This document shows positions 13,901-23,253 of a stretch of DNA of 64,000 nucleotides, piece by piece. Position 1 is the first letter of the stretch, and each line of letters opens with the position of its first letter. This stretch comes from Membranipora membranacea. Taxonomy: Eukaryota > Bryozoa > Gymnolaemata > Cheilostomatida > Membraniporidae. A program made the position numbers and the translations under genes. The notes beneath the pieces were generated by a model. It made no database searches, was not told the origin of the DNA, and saw only the letters and a list, made by a program, of their open reading frames with translations. The stretch lies in NCBI GenBank assembly GCA_914767715.1, contig OU612066.1, forward strand, positions 24,900,283 to 24,964,282. Direction: 5' to 3'.

Positions 13901-15764
13901 GCATTATCTGACAACCTTTAGTCAACTGTGAGTCTTTTTACTGCTGTTCATGTATTAACGGGTGTTTTTTTTGTTTATAGGTTGTTGATTATAATGGTGA
14001 TAGAACACTAGAAGGATTCACCAAATTCTTGGAATCTGGAGGTGTTGATGGTGCTGGACCTTCTGAGGAAGAGGTGAGAATCTTGTGTTTTATTGTTTGT
14101 TTTCTGAGGAGGCCAATCAAAGCACAGACTGGTCTGCTCTCTGCAGAGTAACACTCACTTCTTTCTATACACACCACTAACTTTACTTCCCACCCATTAA
14201 TCTGGGGAAATGCGGTTTTTTCAAGCTAGTTTAAAAAGGTCAAAACAAAATCCTATTTATACAAATTGTTGACACGGTTAATTTGGTATGATCCCAGCTC
14301 GAGGATATGGAGGACATGGAAGAAGGTGAAGGAGAATTTGATGCCGAAGACTTAGCAGGGGTACGAATAAGCTGATTTAATAATGTGCCTGTTTACCTGC
14401 TGTGGTGTTTTTTTTTGTTTTTGTGCATATGTCCCTGTATAACTAACAAGTCTGTGGTTCAGGTTTCAATGTCTCTGTGTCAACATAGTCTGTATGTCGG
14501 TGTTTCAACGTTTATATTGTTGGCTTAGTGCATTGCTGAGCTGTTTTACTCATGCCAACTGGGATTGTGGTGATAATAATATATTATATAACTTATTGTG
14601 GAAGTGGATGTGAGAAACAGGGTGACTCAAGGGATGACCGTAACATCATGTTCTTATAAAGTCTAACGATTAAGTCTCTTTAATGCTTCAGCTTATGGAA
14701 GAACTCCCTTCTGTGGTAATGGCATTTCATTTGCTGCAATTAAACTGCTTATCTGTTGATCTAGTATGATTTGGTCCGGTGCTCTATCAATTGATACACA
14801 ATATATGTATGAAAAAGCAATGATTCACTGAAATCGCTCTAATTATAAGCAGCTCGCAATTAGTGTCCAGTGCTTACTACATCAGTCCCGGATGGTACAG
14901 GTTGCCTCGGTGTCGGATACGTTGTGGGTTACAAGTGGTGGTGGTGTCTTTGGTTGATGGAAGATTCTTATTGGATTGTCTGACTGTTATGTCTCCCACA
15001 GTTCTGAACACAGCCTGTTTGCAATGCCAAATTGCTCTCTAGTGAATGTTCATTGATGATAATATTGGTGATAAGTCATATTTGGTTGATGATTTCGGTG
15101 GTGGTTTGTTGATCCTCATTCCGTGACCCATTGATGGTGACGTGGTTTGTGATTTGTCTACAGGACGTTGCTGAGGCTGACGCTGAAGGTCACGATGAGC
15201 TTTAAATCCATCCTCCAACTCTCTGTACATATCTCTGATTAATTTATGATGTAAGTTAGATTCTGTTCTCCGTCAGGGTTATATTAGGTCGATTTTTATT
15301 TCACCTGTTCACTGTTAGTTATTCTCGCTCACCTTACTATTTATTTGATTGAATGCCCCAATTCACCTGCAGTATACCCGATAGAAATTTGTACAGATTT
15401 TTAATTGATCCGCTTTTGTTACTAACTTTATAGTTTACCCTCATCTTCAGCCTGTTGTAATTGTTTGCCACTCATCGAGAACATGACAATCACTTCCCTT
15501 ACAAAAACATGATTTGTCAACCGTATGAAGTTCCAGCTTCTTGCCACATACAAATGTTCAATAGGCCAATATTGCTTTGCAGAGTGAGAAAGATAAATAT
15601 GCCGATGTTTACGTTCTCAGAATGGTGTTATATTTATGCAGAAGGCTTTTTCGAGTATGTCATCTTTATATCTTTCAAATGATAATCGTACGTCGTTTAC
15701 TTTTTAGGACTATGATGAAGAAGAGGAGATGGATGAAGAACCTTTAGTACATGATGAGTTTTAA
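7931..15764 (+). CDS. P4HB: Protein disulfide isomerase (PDIA1 type), 10 shared exons plus alternative last exons
   Basis: Exons: 7931-8072, 8510-8707, 9946-10076, 10913-11155, 11770-11895, 12203-12313, 13128-13338, 13513-13691, 13981-14073 and 14298-14360, then either 15164-15205 or 15708-15764. The shared exons give 499 codons; the products are 512 aa (ends HDEL) or 517 aa (ends HDEF), against 508 in human. Residues 1-17 form a signal peptide. Thioredoxin domain a carries APWCGHC with the redox cysteines at 52 and 55, and domain a' carries the same motif with cysteines at 392 and 395. The b and b' domains lie between them, and an acidic tail follows a'. The two active-site exons begin at the same codon position (YAPWCGHC split after its first base), as expected from an ancient domain duplication. 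The enzyme forms and rearranges disulfides in the ER lumen and is the beta subunit of prolyl 4-hydroxylase. Coding exons are noticeably richer in C-ending codons than the neighbouring genes, as expected of a highly expressed gene. Confidence 0.95.
8310..8329. repeat. (GT)n microsatellite in PDI intron 1
   Basis: About ten GT dinucleotides in a row in the first intron. A length-variable simple repeat; no function claimed. Confidence 0.9.
11415..11535. repeat. T-rich minisatellite in PDI intron 4
   Basis: A unit close to 'tttgttttcatactt' (15-18 bases) is repeated about seven times with drift. It produces a Phe/Cys/His-rich open frame that is not a gene. Confidence 0.8.
15164..15250 (+). other. 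PDI cassette exon encoding the HDEL ending
   Basis: An acceptor (tctacag) precedes GAC GTT GCT GAG, giving 13 residues [13 protein letters not shown] and then TAA (15203-15205), in phase with exon 10. A good donor, GTAAGT, begins at 15251, 45 bases past the stop, so the segment 15164-15250 can be a true internal exon of 87 nt spliced on to 15708. HDEL is a classical ER-retrieval signal read by KDEL receptors. I see no AATAAA between 15205 and 15707, which favours a cassette exon over an independently polyadenylated last exon. Confidence 0.75.
15708..15764 (+). other. PDI last exon encoding the HDEF ending
   Basis: An acceptor (tttttag) precedes GAC TAT GAT GAA, giving 18 residues, acidic then VHDEF, and TAA at 15762-15764, again in phase with exon 10. 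HDEF is a known variant retrieval signal; calumenin carries it. If the HDEL exon is skipped this exon supplies the C terminus; if it is included this exon becomes 3' UTR. The only nearby canonical polyadenylation signal lies downstream of this exon. Confidence 0.75.
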
Positions 15765-16145
15765 ATACCCCCCTCCCACCTCAATCCTCGCATCGAAATT
15801 TGTTAGAAATCATAGCCAGTGTCCAGTTTGCTTGGGCTTTGCATTTGATTTTACAGATATCTTTTTATAGGAAATAGGCAATTTGAAACCATGAATATCA
15901 TTATTGTGACTGACTGATTATGAACTTGGCTAGTAAAAGTTAGTTTTTATGCTACTAGTTATCCTCACTCACTCAACTGCTGGTCTGAATTAGAATGTCA
16001 TAATAATGGATCAATATCTCTGTCCCATGGGAACTAGTCAGGGTAGATAATTGCCACCGCATTATTAGTTTCTTTGCGAAGTCTCACCCTCTTTTTTGTA
16101 TTGAAATTCATACGTGTATGAAACTTATGTCCATTTTTGTTATCC

Positions 16146-16151
16146 AATAAA
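16146..16151 (+). terminator. AATAAA polyadenylation signal of PDI
   Basis: AATAAA in an A/T-rich context about 380 bases after the HDEF stop codon. It is the first canonical signal on the plus strand after the gene and fits the end of the PDI transcript. Confidence 0.6.
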
Positions 16152-16347
16152 AAATATTATAATATTACACAACAAGTCTTAACATTTAGTACATGCATAA
16201 ACTGGAGCAGGCTTTGGGCAAAAGCAATTGTCATAATGAATGAAGAGAAATGTGATATTTGTCCCACATTTCTACACGAACTGGCTTGGCTGAAAAGTGT
16301 TTACTGACTGCATCAAACTGGTCTATAATGTCAATACTGAATTTGGT

Positions 16348-16353
16348 TTTATT
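16348..16353 (-). terminator. AATAAA polyadenylation signal of BCCIP
   Basis: The minus strand reads AATAAA about 260 bases beyond the BCCIP stop. Together with the PDI signal at 16146 it leaves about 200 bases between the two convergent transcripts. Confidence 0.5.
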
Positions 16354-16612
16354 TTCCGTTCACACGGAAACGCTAAGCGGAATTACATATTACTCAGTAA
16401 TTGAAACATTTTAAAAGGTGTGATCCTACACAAGACCTTGTAATGTCATACATAGTAGACTAATGAAATAGGTACCTGTCTTCAGTAATAGAGGCATCAT
16501 TATCTGACACCAAAAATTAATTGAATTCACATCCCATAAATGACTAGGAGTTGATACATAAAGAATAATAATTCTTAACAGGTAAACAATAAACATATAA
16601 ATGTATATGTGT

Positions 16613-19600
16613 TCAAGATGCAGCAGGTTGGGCTAGGTATTGCTTCATTTTAGTTAGTATTTGAGGCAGATGTTCAGCCTTGAATACTATGACTTCACGT
16701 AACGGCTCGTACTGGTCCTCTAACTCTGAATCCCACTGCTGTACTACGCCACTGTCCCTCTCTCCAGCTACTGAGAATGTGGCACGGAACTCTGCTGCCT
16801 AAAACACAGAAAGACTGGGTTAAAAGACAGTAAATTAAAAATACAAAATATTAGAGAGTTGAGATACACGTTGAGAATTCAAGAAAATAAATCGAAGTCC
16901 GTAAAATTAGGCTCCAAAGACTTGTGATAGAAGTTGAGGTTATCTTCTCTATAACCGCGAGACAATAACTCCGGACTTATTGAACCTTTTTGAGGCATTT
17001 ATGATTAAAGGGACAGCAGAGTGCTAGCAGGCCCCTTAGTTTGTTCTTGTAAAGACAAAAGAGGGGCCTTTGAGATAAGGGTGTTCCAGCAGAATTGAGT
17101 TATAACTCGCCATTGGAGAGTTAGTTATATGGTCTGCTTATACAAACCTCAGCAAATACTTCTTCCTCTGCGTTGCTGTAAATCTCAGGATCCATAGGTT
17201 TCTTAGACCGTCTCTTTTTACCAGGTTTACTTGTTTTCATCCTGAACTTTTTAGCTACCATGAGATAATGAGTACAGTTATAATCTTCTCCCTTACTTTT
17301 AGCTGTTTCCATCTCAGAACTAAATAAATAGAAGAATCCGAAACTACATTGATATCCAGAGATTTACATGGATCGAGGTATGATGTTTTAATTTTGAATA
17401 TCGACCATGCAAAATTTGATTAAAGAACATTTTTGCAGAATAATACGATCTATTTAAAATTTGTGATGATGGTCTACCTACAAAAAGTCAATGATGTTAC
17501 CATTGTTACATCGGAAAAAAGCTTGAAAATCATTGGGACACTTCATTCAAAGCACAATACACCAAGCAAGGATAATCCAATAAACCTGTTGAGTCTGACT
17601 ACCATATATGTGGAAATGACAGAGAGTAAAATCTTCAAGAAAGACTCACATAAGAAACACACATATACCACCTAGGACAGTAGCGCCGATGCCCATAATG
17701 TAAGGCATATATAGTCTGTCTTGACAACCTTTGTTGGGGGGAAGTATGTGTTTGTTCCCGACGATTCGCCCAACAATAAAAGCTTGTCAAGACAAGCTAG
17801 ACATATTGATAATATACTTACCATAACGAGTCAAATGAGGGAGCGGCTATCTGTGCTGGGATGTTTACAAATCTCTCATTGATAATAAATCCCATGTTGT
17901 TTCTCTGGTCATCCAGTATGGAACTTAACTTTGCGCTATTCTCTTTATCCGATGGAGATAACTTCTGTGTGAGGTGCTGCTTTATCTGATTTACGCACTT
18001 CTTTGTCTAAAAACATGACAAAAGCATAATGTAATACTCTATTCATTTCATATGTGTTTCAAGTTCTTTCTGACACTGTGATTATATGCTCAATTTATAG
18101 CAGAGGCGTCAAACAATAAAAAAAACAATAGTTTCATTTTTGTTTTGTTATATTTTTCTTTTAATTTGATGCCATCAGATTATTAGCTCTAAGCTGGTAG
18201 CACACCACTAATGTGTAATGTGATAGCAGGCTACATTACAACAAAATAAATATTCTACTTTATCAGGTTATTTGCTCATCGTGACAGGTGGAGAACATCT
18301 CTCATAATTTCAGTTATCTCCTCAGGGGACAATCAAACGATGTTCCTACTATGAACCTTAAACAGTGGGCCCTAGTCTTTTCGAGCAGCTGGTTGTTAGT
18401 GGTTGCTTGACAAGGCTAAGTAGGTGCTGATGCAGTGTAATAATGATTCCTACTTCAGCTATCCACGTAGCTCACCTTATGCTTAGTAAGATTAACAGCA
18501 CATATAACTCCATACACCTGGTTGGCATCTGCCTCCACTTCTTCTTCATCTTCATCCTCATCTACTTCATCTCCTAGATATTGCTGTAGGTACATAGTAA
18601 GTTCATGTTGTTTGATACAAATGTATATATAATATGTAGCTGTATGCTGTTTTACTACTGAAAATAAACCTGCAAATCTTGTCATTTATGGTTTGTGCAA
18701 ATGCAAGCCGACGATGGTGCATGCTTAAATTGTTAGACAGCATAAGAGGGTTTGTTTCAGTACAAGTATACTATATTGTTTCAATATAGTAGAATCGAGT
18801 AGCATCGGTTTCATTACAAAGCCAACAAATAGCTAGGGAGTAGCTCACAGAGTATTTGTTTAAAATTAACAAGGGTGTCAGAGACTCCATTGGTTTGGTG
18901 TTGTTCAAACATAATAAACATGCATGTCTGGATAATCATAGTTTAAAATGACAGTTTGACTTACCTTAATGACACTACCAACATACTTCTGTGTCAATAT
19001 CCAATCTGCTAGTTCAGAAACATCCACATTGGATTTTAAAAATAGCTGAAATACAAATGATTGTATATATATATATATTACCCTGCCGATATGCTATATT
19101 CTTTGAGCGGAAAATAACTGTCTATGGTTCACGGCTATGCTCCGGACAAAAATTATTCTGGCCATTATATTTACATGGATTTCAATCATGACCTTCGCCA
19201 AACATCAGTATTATCCACTCTGATGCATTTTAGATGGGTTGATAGTGAAAAGAAGCCAGATAATGTTTCAATACCCATGTACGGGTACCCATGATTATAC
19301 ATCAATTGAACAACATGAGGGGACGAGAGCTTATCTACTACCAACGACTATGGACAGGTCACACAATCTTTCACCTTACCTGTAATAGGAGCTGTCTGAT
19401 ACCATGGAAGTCCATCTCTTCGGGATTCCTCGCCTCAAACTCCACATTGATTTTCTTATGGAAAAAAAACATTAATTTCATTATCCAATCACTTTCTATG
19501 CCTCTTACCTCTCAAAACGCAAGCGAGTCTATGTCACTTATTTCATTCAGCATTCAAAGTCATCAAATAATAAACAAACAAGTCAAGTATTATTATGTAT

Positions 19601-20222
19601 AGGCCTAATAAATAAGGGAAGGGACATGGAAGTGTGTTAGACAGGGGAAGGGTGTTGTGATTCCTTATTAATCTTTAAGTAAAATAGCATTAGTAAGGCT
19701 ATCTTCTAGCAAGTAAGCAAGTCTGTATAGCTTAATCTTAAAGTGTTTCTGTAGCTAGTGTTAATCTCATATATACCTAACATTATTATTAACGGATCCA
19801 TGTAGCTTGTAGTTGTTGTGCTCATAATATTCCTTTGGCCGAAACGGCAATTAAATCATGACTCATGTCTCATTATACTGTACAACATAAACATTCAGCT
19901 AACTTATGTATACTTCAACTACAGCTTCTCAATAAAGGAGCAACGATACTCCGAGGGAGAATAATCAGATGAGAGATATCAGTTGAGTCAGATGTATTGT
20001 TTGCTTAGCCCTAGCTAAAAATTCTGTGCCTGTTACCTCTTCTATTTCCATTCCTTCACTTTCATCATCAGATTCTGAATCAGATGAACTTCCCACATCT
20101 TCCTCCATCATCTCTTCATCTCCCCCACCAAAGTCAGGTTCTTTGACATCATCTTTGTGGAGTTCTGTTCCATTTTCCACATCCAGACCATCAACGCGTG
20201 ATTTCTTCTTGGAGGTTGCCAT
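16613..20222 (-). CDS. BCCIP: BCCIP / Bcp1 family protein, 7 exons, 330 aa
   Basis: Exons in transcript order: 20222-20037, 19454-19380, 19045-18965, 18583-18476, 18006-17822, 17319-17148 and 16798-16613, all joined in frame. The N terminus (1-62) is basic and then strongly acidic and Ser-rich, starting MATSKKKSRVDGLDVENGTE. The conserved Bcp1 core follows: VEFEARNPEEMDFHGIRQLL, an acidic loop near 115-135, GFIINERFVNIPAQIA, and the basic KPGKKRRSKK stretch before a PEIYSNAEEEVFAE segment. Length is close to human BCCIP (314 aa). In animals BCCIP binds BRCA2 and p21; in yeast Bcp1 chaperones ribosomal protein Rpl23 and aids nuclear export. The gene is convergent with PDI and divergent from DXO across 1.1 kb. 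Confidence 0.93.
17712..17801. mobile_element. Small palindromic MITE-like element (family B)
   Basis: The left arm begins tagtctgtcttgacaac and the right arm, read in reverse complement, begins tagcttgtcttgacaag; the arms continue into a 'ttgttggg' block around a short loop. It lies in BCCIP intron 5. The arm words recur at 48829, 61922 and 62662. Confidence 0.6.
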
Positions 20223-21319
20223 CTTGCTTCCGATTTAAATGAACATGCTATATGGCTGATGATTGGTAAAACTATCTGTGAAGGGAGATATGGTTGGATG
20301 AATATCCTGACCTTGAACTTATGGTCAAAGTGAAACTAAAGAAGAAAAGTCACTAGAAAGTCTCTTCACAGAAGCAGTGCCTTCCATGGTCTAGATAAAA
20401 GCAACACAACGCACATTGTCTGCCTATTCCCATGCAACATTATAATTGAAAGCTGGCCACTTTTAAAAGACTCTTCTTATTTTGAAAACTTCAGCTATTG
20501 TGGCATTATTTTGTGAGGTAAGTAGGTAGGGCCTAACTAAAATAATAAAAGCCATATCATATATATATTATAATCATATATCTATCAATTCAATATCATC
20601 ATCATCTATCTATACTAAACTTATAATTATGATAATATTATAATGATGGAGAAAATACATTGTTGATATAAGAATCACACTCCCTATTACTCCCTGATAA
20701 TAAATGATACTAATGATAAATGATAACAATGTATTTACCTTGGGATTGTGTGAATGAGCCACTCCTCTCTGTTGTCAGCTATTCCAGACATAATTTCTAA
20801 TAACTGGAAGGACAAACGTTGCAAGTATAAATTTGTTCTGCAAGGTTTGAAGCATGAGGTTCATGACAATCAAAGGTTAAGGGTGTGTATTGGTACCCAC
20901 CTGAGAAGTCATGTTTTTGGTGTGACCTGGTCTGCCGCAAACTGCTTTACTTACAGCATCTCTAGACCCCTACAATAATATGTCTCATTAACATTCATGC
21001 ACCCTTCTCCAGTGGCTGGTCTAAGGAAATTTTGCTTGTGGTGATAAACTTCTATCTTGATAAGACATTTTAAGGTATATTCACTTAGGTGTAATTATGT
21101 TATGTGCTATGGTGTTAGAAAGAAACATTGTGTAACTATGTGGGCTTGGGCAGGATTAGTTAGAGTTATTTTTTACAGGTTTCGCTTGTTTGCAGTCTCT
21201 TCGGCCAATCTTTATCCACAACTGCTGTTTCTTCAACCTATTGAGAGTTTAATGCTAGTGGAACAATACTAAAACTTGGTTTCTTAAATTGTAATTTTCT
21301 TCTTATCTTAGAAAGAACT
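20223..21319. promoter_or_regulatory. Divergent interval between BCCIP and DXO
   Basis: The two genes start 1.1 kb apart on opposite strands. The middle (about 20560-20730) is an AT-rich low-complexity stretch. Just before the DXO start codon the sequence reads cttatcttag, a good acceptor, so the DXO mRNA may have a 5' UTR intron. I see no TATA box I would trust. Confidence 0.4.
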
Positions 21320-22642
21320 ATGAGTGATCACAGTGCGCCAACAACAAATAAAAGAAAACATACAGATGAGCAACACAGATCATCACACCAAATTCCAGAG
21401 AAGAAAACAAAACGTTCTAAAGTTCTCCACTGTGATGTGTACAGGTTAGAGGGATGTAGTTTTCCCAGCTTCAAGAAGCCAGCAGAGTTAGCAAAGTTCT
21501 CTACAAAGCTCAGAGACAATGACAATCTATTTGCAGATTATCCAAAAGATCAGAATGATCAAGACATGCTTACAACTCCTCAGAAGTATAGTGTGACTCT
21601 CCCGTACAGACGCACACTATGTGAGAATAATGAGGAGCAGCTTTCAGAAATAGTGCTGCCACAGTCTCTGACATCAGTCAACTTTGACCTCAACAAGAGA
21701 TATGGAGATCAAGTGCTCAAGCAAAATGACAATGAGTTTATGAGCCTTCTCCTTGAGGGCTTAGTTAGAAATAAGTTGGTCGGTAAATCAGATTTCGTTT
21801 GCTGGCGTGGTCTCCTTACTGAAATCAGTGCTACGCCTTATGATGCAGGAGGGAAGTTTGATGATGGAATGACTATTTCTGTGCAGAAAGTTGGTGACCA
21901 GTTTTACATGTACAAATTAGACAATGATAGCAAGAAAGAGGAAATGACTCCGCAGCAGAAAAAGATGTCATACTGGGGTATGAAGTTTGAGTCGTATGTA
22001 TCAGCTTCACCGGGCTCAAAACCAGATTTTGAAGCAGTTGTCAACTATAATGAAGAGTTTGTTTCTGTGGTGTCCACTAAGCTTGGAAGTCACACTCTGA
22101 TATTTGGAGGTGAAGTTGACGGTTGCTTGCATGATGATAAGGAACATTATGTAGAGCTAAAGACCACTCGAAGAATGGATCACCCTCGTCAAGGATATTC
22201 TTTCAGAAGGTTCAAATTGATGAAATGGTGGCTACAATCATTCCTCCTTGGCATCGACAAGATCCTATGCGGCTATAGAGATGATGAAGGAATTATATCC
22301 AAGCTGGAGTGGTATAAGATATCAGATATTCCACGGATAGTCAGACAAGACCGAAACACTTGGAAGCCAGAGGCTTGTCTGTCGTTCTTACAAACATTCC
22401 TCGATTTTATCAAAGAGAATGTCACAATGGAGTACCAACCCTACGAGCTAAGACGTCAACCTGGCGAGAAAGTTTTTGAAATGCGGGAAGATGAAGCTGG
22501 TAAATTAAAGTTTCTACCATTATGGTTCATCAATCATACTACAGAGAAGACAAGCCACGAAGGTCAAGATGACCAACTGCAAGATAATGGGAATAATGAT
22601 AAATCTGATGGAAAATGTGAAGGTGACTCTGCAGCTATTTGA
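21320..22642 (+). CDS. DXO: Decapping and exoribonuclease DXO/Rai1 family, single coding exon, 440 aa
   Basis: One uninterrupted frame covers the whole protein. Catalytic motifs are present in order: WRG (162-164), the helix with Glu224 in MKFESY, GGEVD with Glu265 and Asp267, YVELKT with Glu279 and Lys281, and KWWLQSF with Gln306. These match the metal-binding and RNA-binding residues of mammalian DXO. The N terminus (1-35) is basic, with KRKH and KKTKRSK, a likely nuclear localisation signal; the last 35 residues are polar and acidic and probably unstructured. DXO enzymes remove incomplete or NAD caps from RNA and degrade the transcript 5' to 3' in nuclear RNA quality control. The lack of coding introns is unusual for this window, though a 5' UTR intron is possible. 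Human DXO is 396 aa. Confidence 0.95.
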   Translation: MSDHSAPTTNKRKHTDEQHRSSHQIPEKKTKRSKVLHCDVYRLEGCSFPSFKKPAELAKFSTKLRDNDNLFADYPKDQNDQDMLTTPQKYSVTLPYRRTLCENNEEQLSEIVLPQSLTSVNFDLNKRYGDQVLKQNDNEFMSLLLEGLVRNKLVGKSDFVCWRGLLTEISATPYDAGGKFDDGMTISVQKVGDQFYMYKLDNDSKKEEMTPQQKKMSYWGMKFESYVSASPGSKPDFEAVVNYNEEFVSVVSTKLGSHTLIFGGEVDGCLHDDKEHYVELKTTRRMDHPRQGYSFRRFKLMKWWLQSFLLGIDKILCGYRDDEGIISKLEWYKISDIPRIVRQDRNTWKPEACLSFLQTFLDFIKENVTMEYQPYELRRQPGEKVFEMREDEAGKLKFLPLWFINHTTEKTSHEGQDDQLQDNGNNDKSDGKCEGDSAAI

Positions 22643-23253
22643 AGCCGATGTAGTAGGATGAAATTATGTGTCGCCTCCTAACAAACGTAGTGACCAAACC
22701 GTAGAAAAATGTATATAGACTATGACAATGAATATTGTATATAAAACATTCCATTCTATATATATGACAGTTCATTTTGATACTGAAGTTGTGTTTTCAT
22801 AACTATAGATAAGCCGACTCCCAACCTCGGCATACTCCTGAAACTAACAACAGGGACAGGAAAATTGAACTACAATTTTCACCGATTAATTATTAAGATT
22901 TGTATTGTCTTTAGCTCATTGTAAATAGTGTCTTATTTTAAAACTATCAATATGTACAGAATACTTAACAAAAATCCGATAAGTAATTTCGGTTATGAAT
23001 ATGTATCAATTTGTTTAGCATTTATCAGTGCAATGCCATAAATTAATGTGGACTAAGCTCATCATCAAATACACTAGTGTAGTACGCTCAGAGCTGTAAA
23101 TCCATGATGAACATAGTAATATATACATAAAATTGTAGAGGTATAAGAAGAGAACACATAAATGAACATGCTGTAAAAACAATTAAATGCAAAGTGATAA
23201 TAATAATAGACAGTTAAGTTCCTATTATATATACAATTTTCAAATTGAAGGGA
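22643..23253. other. Convergent 3' region between DXO and the bromodomain gene
   Basis: AT-rich sequence expected to hold both 3' UTRs. I find no exact AATAAA for either gene in this interval, only near variants such as 'tatataaa' near 22740. No coding signal seen. Confidence 0.5.

Noticed and set aside
17128-17319. BCCIP exon 6 beginning at the ATG in 'tctgagatgg'
   Set aside because: Using that acceptor would create a TGA at the junction; the acceptor six bases earlier (tttag) keeps the frame.
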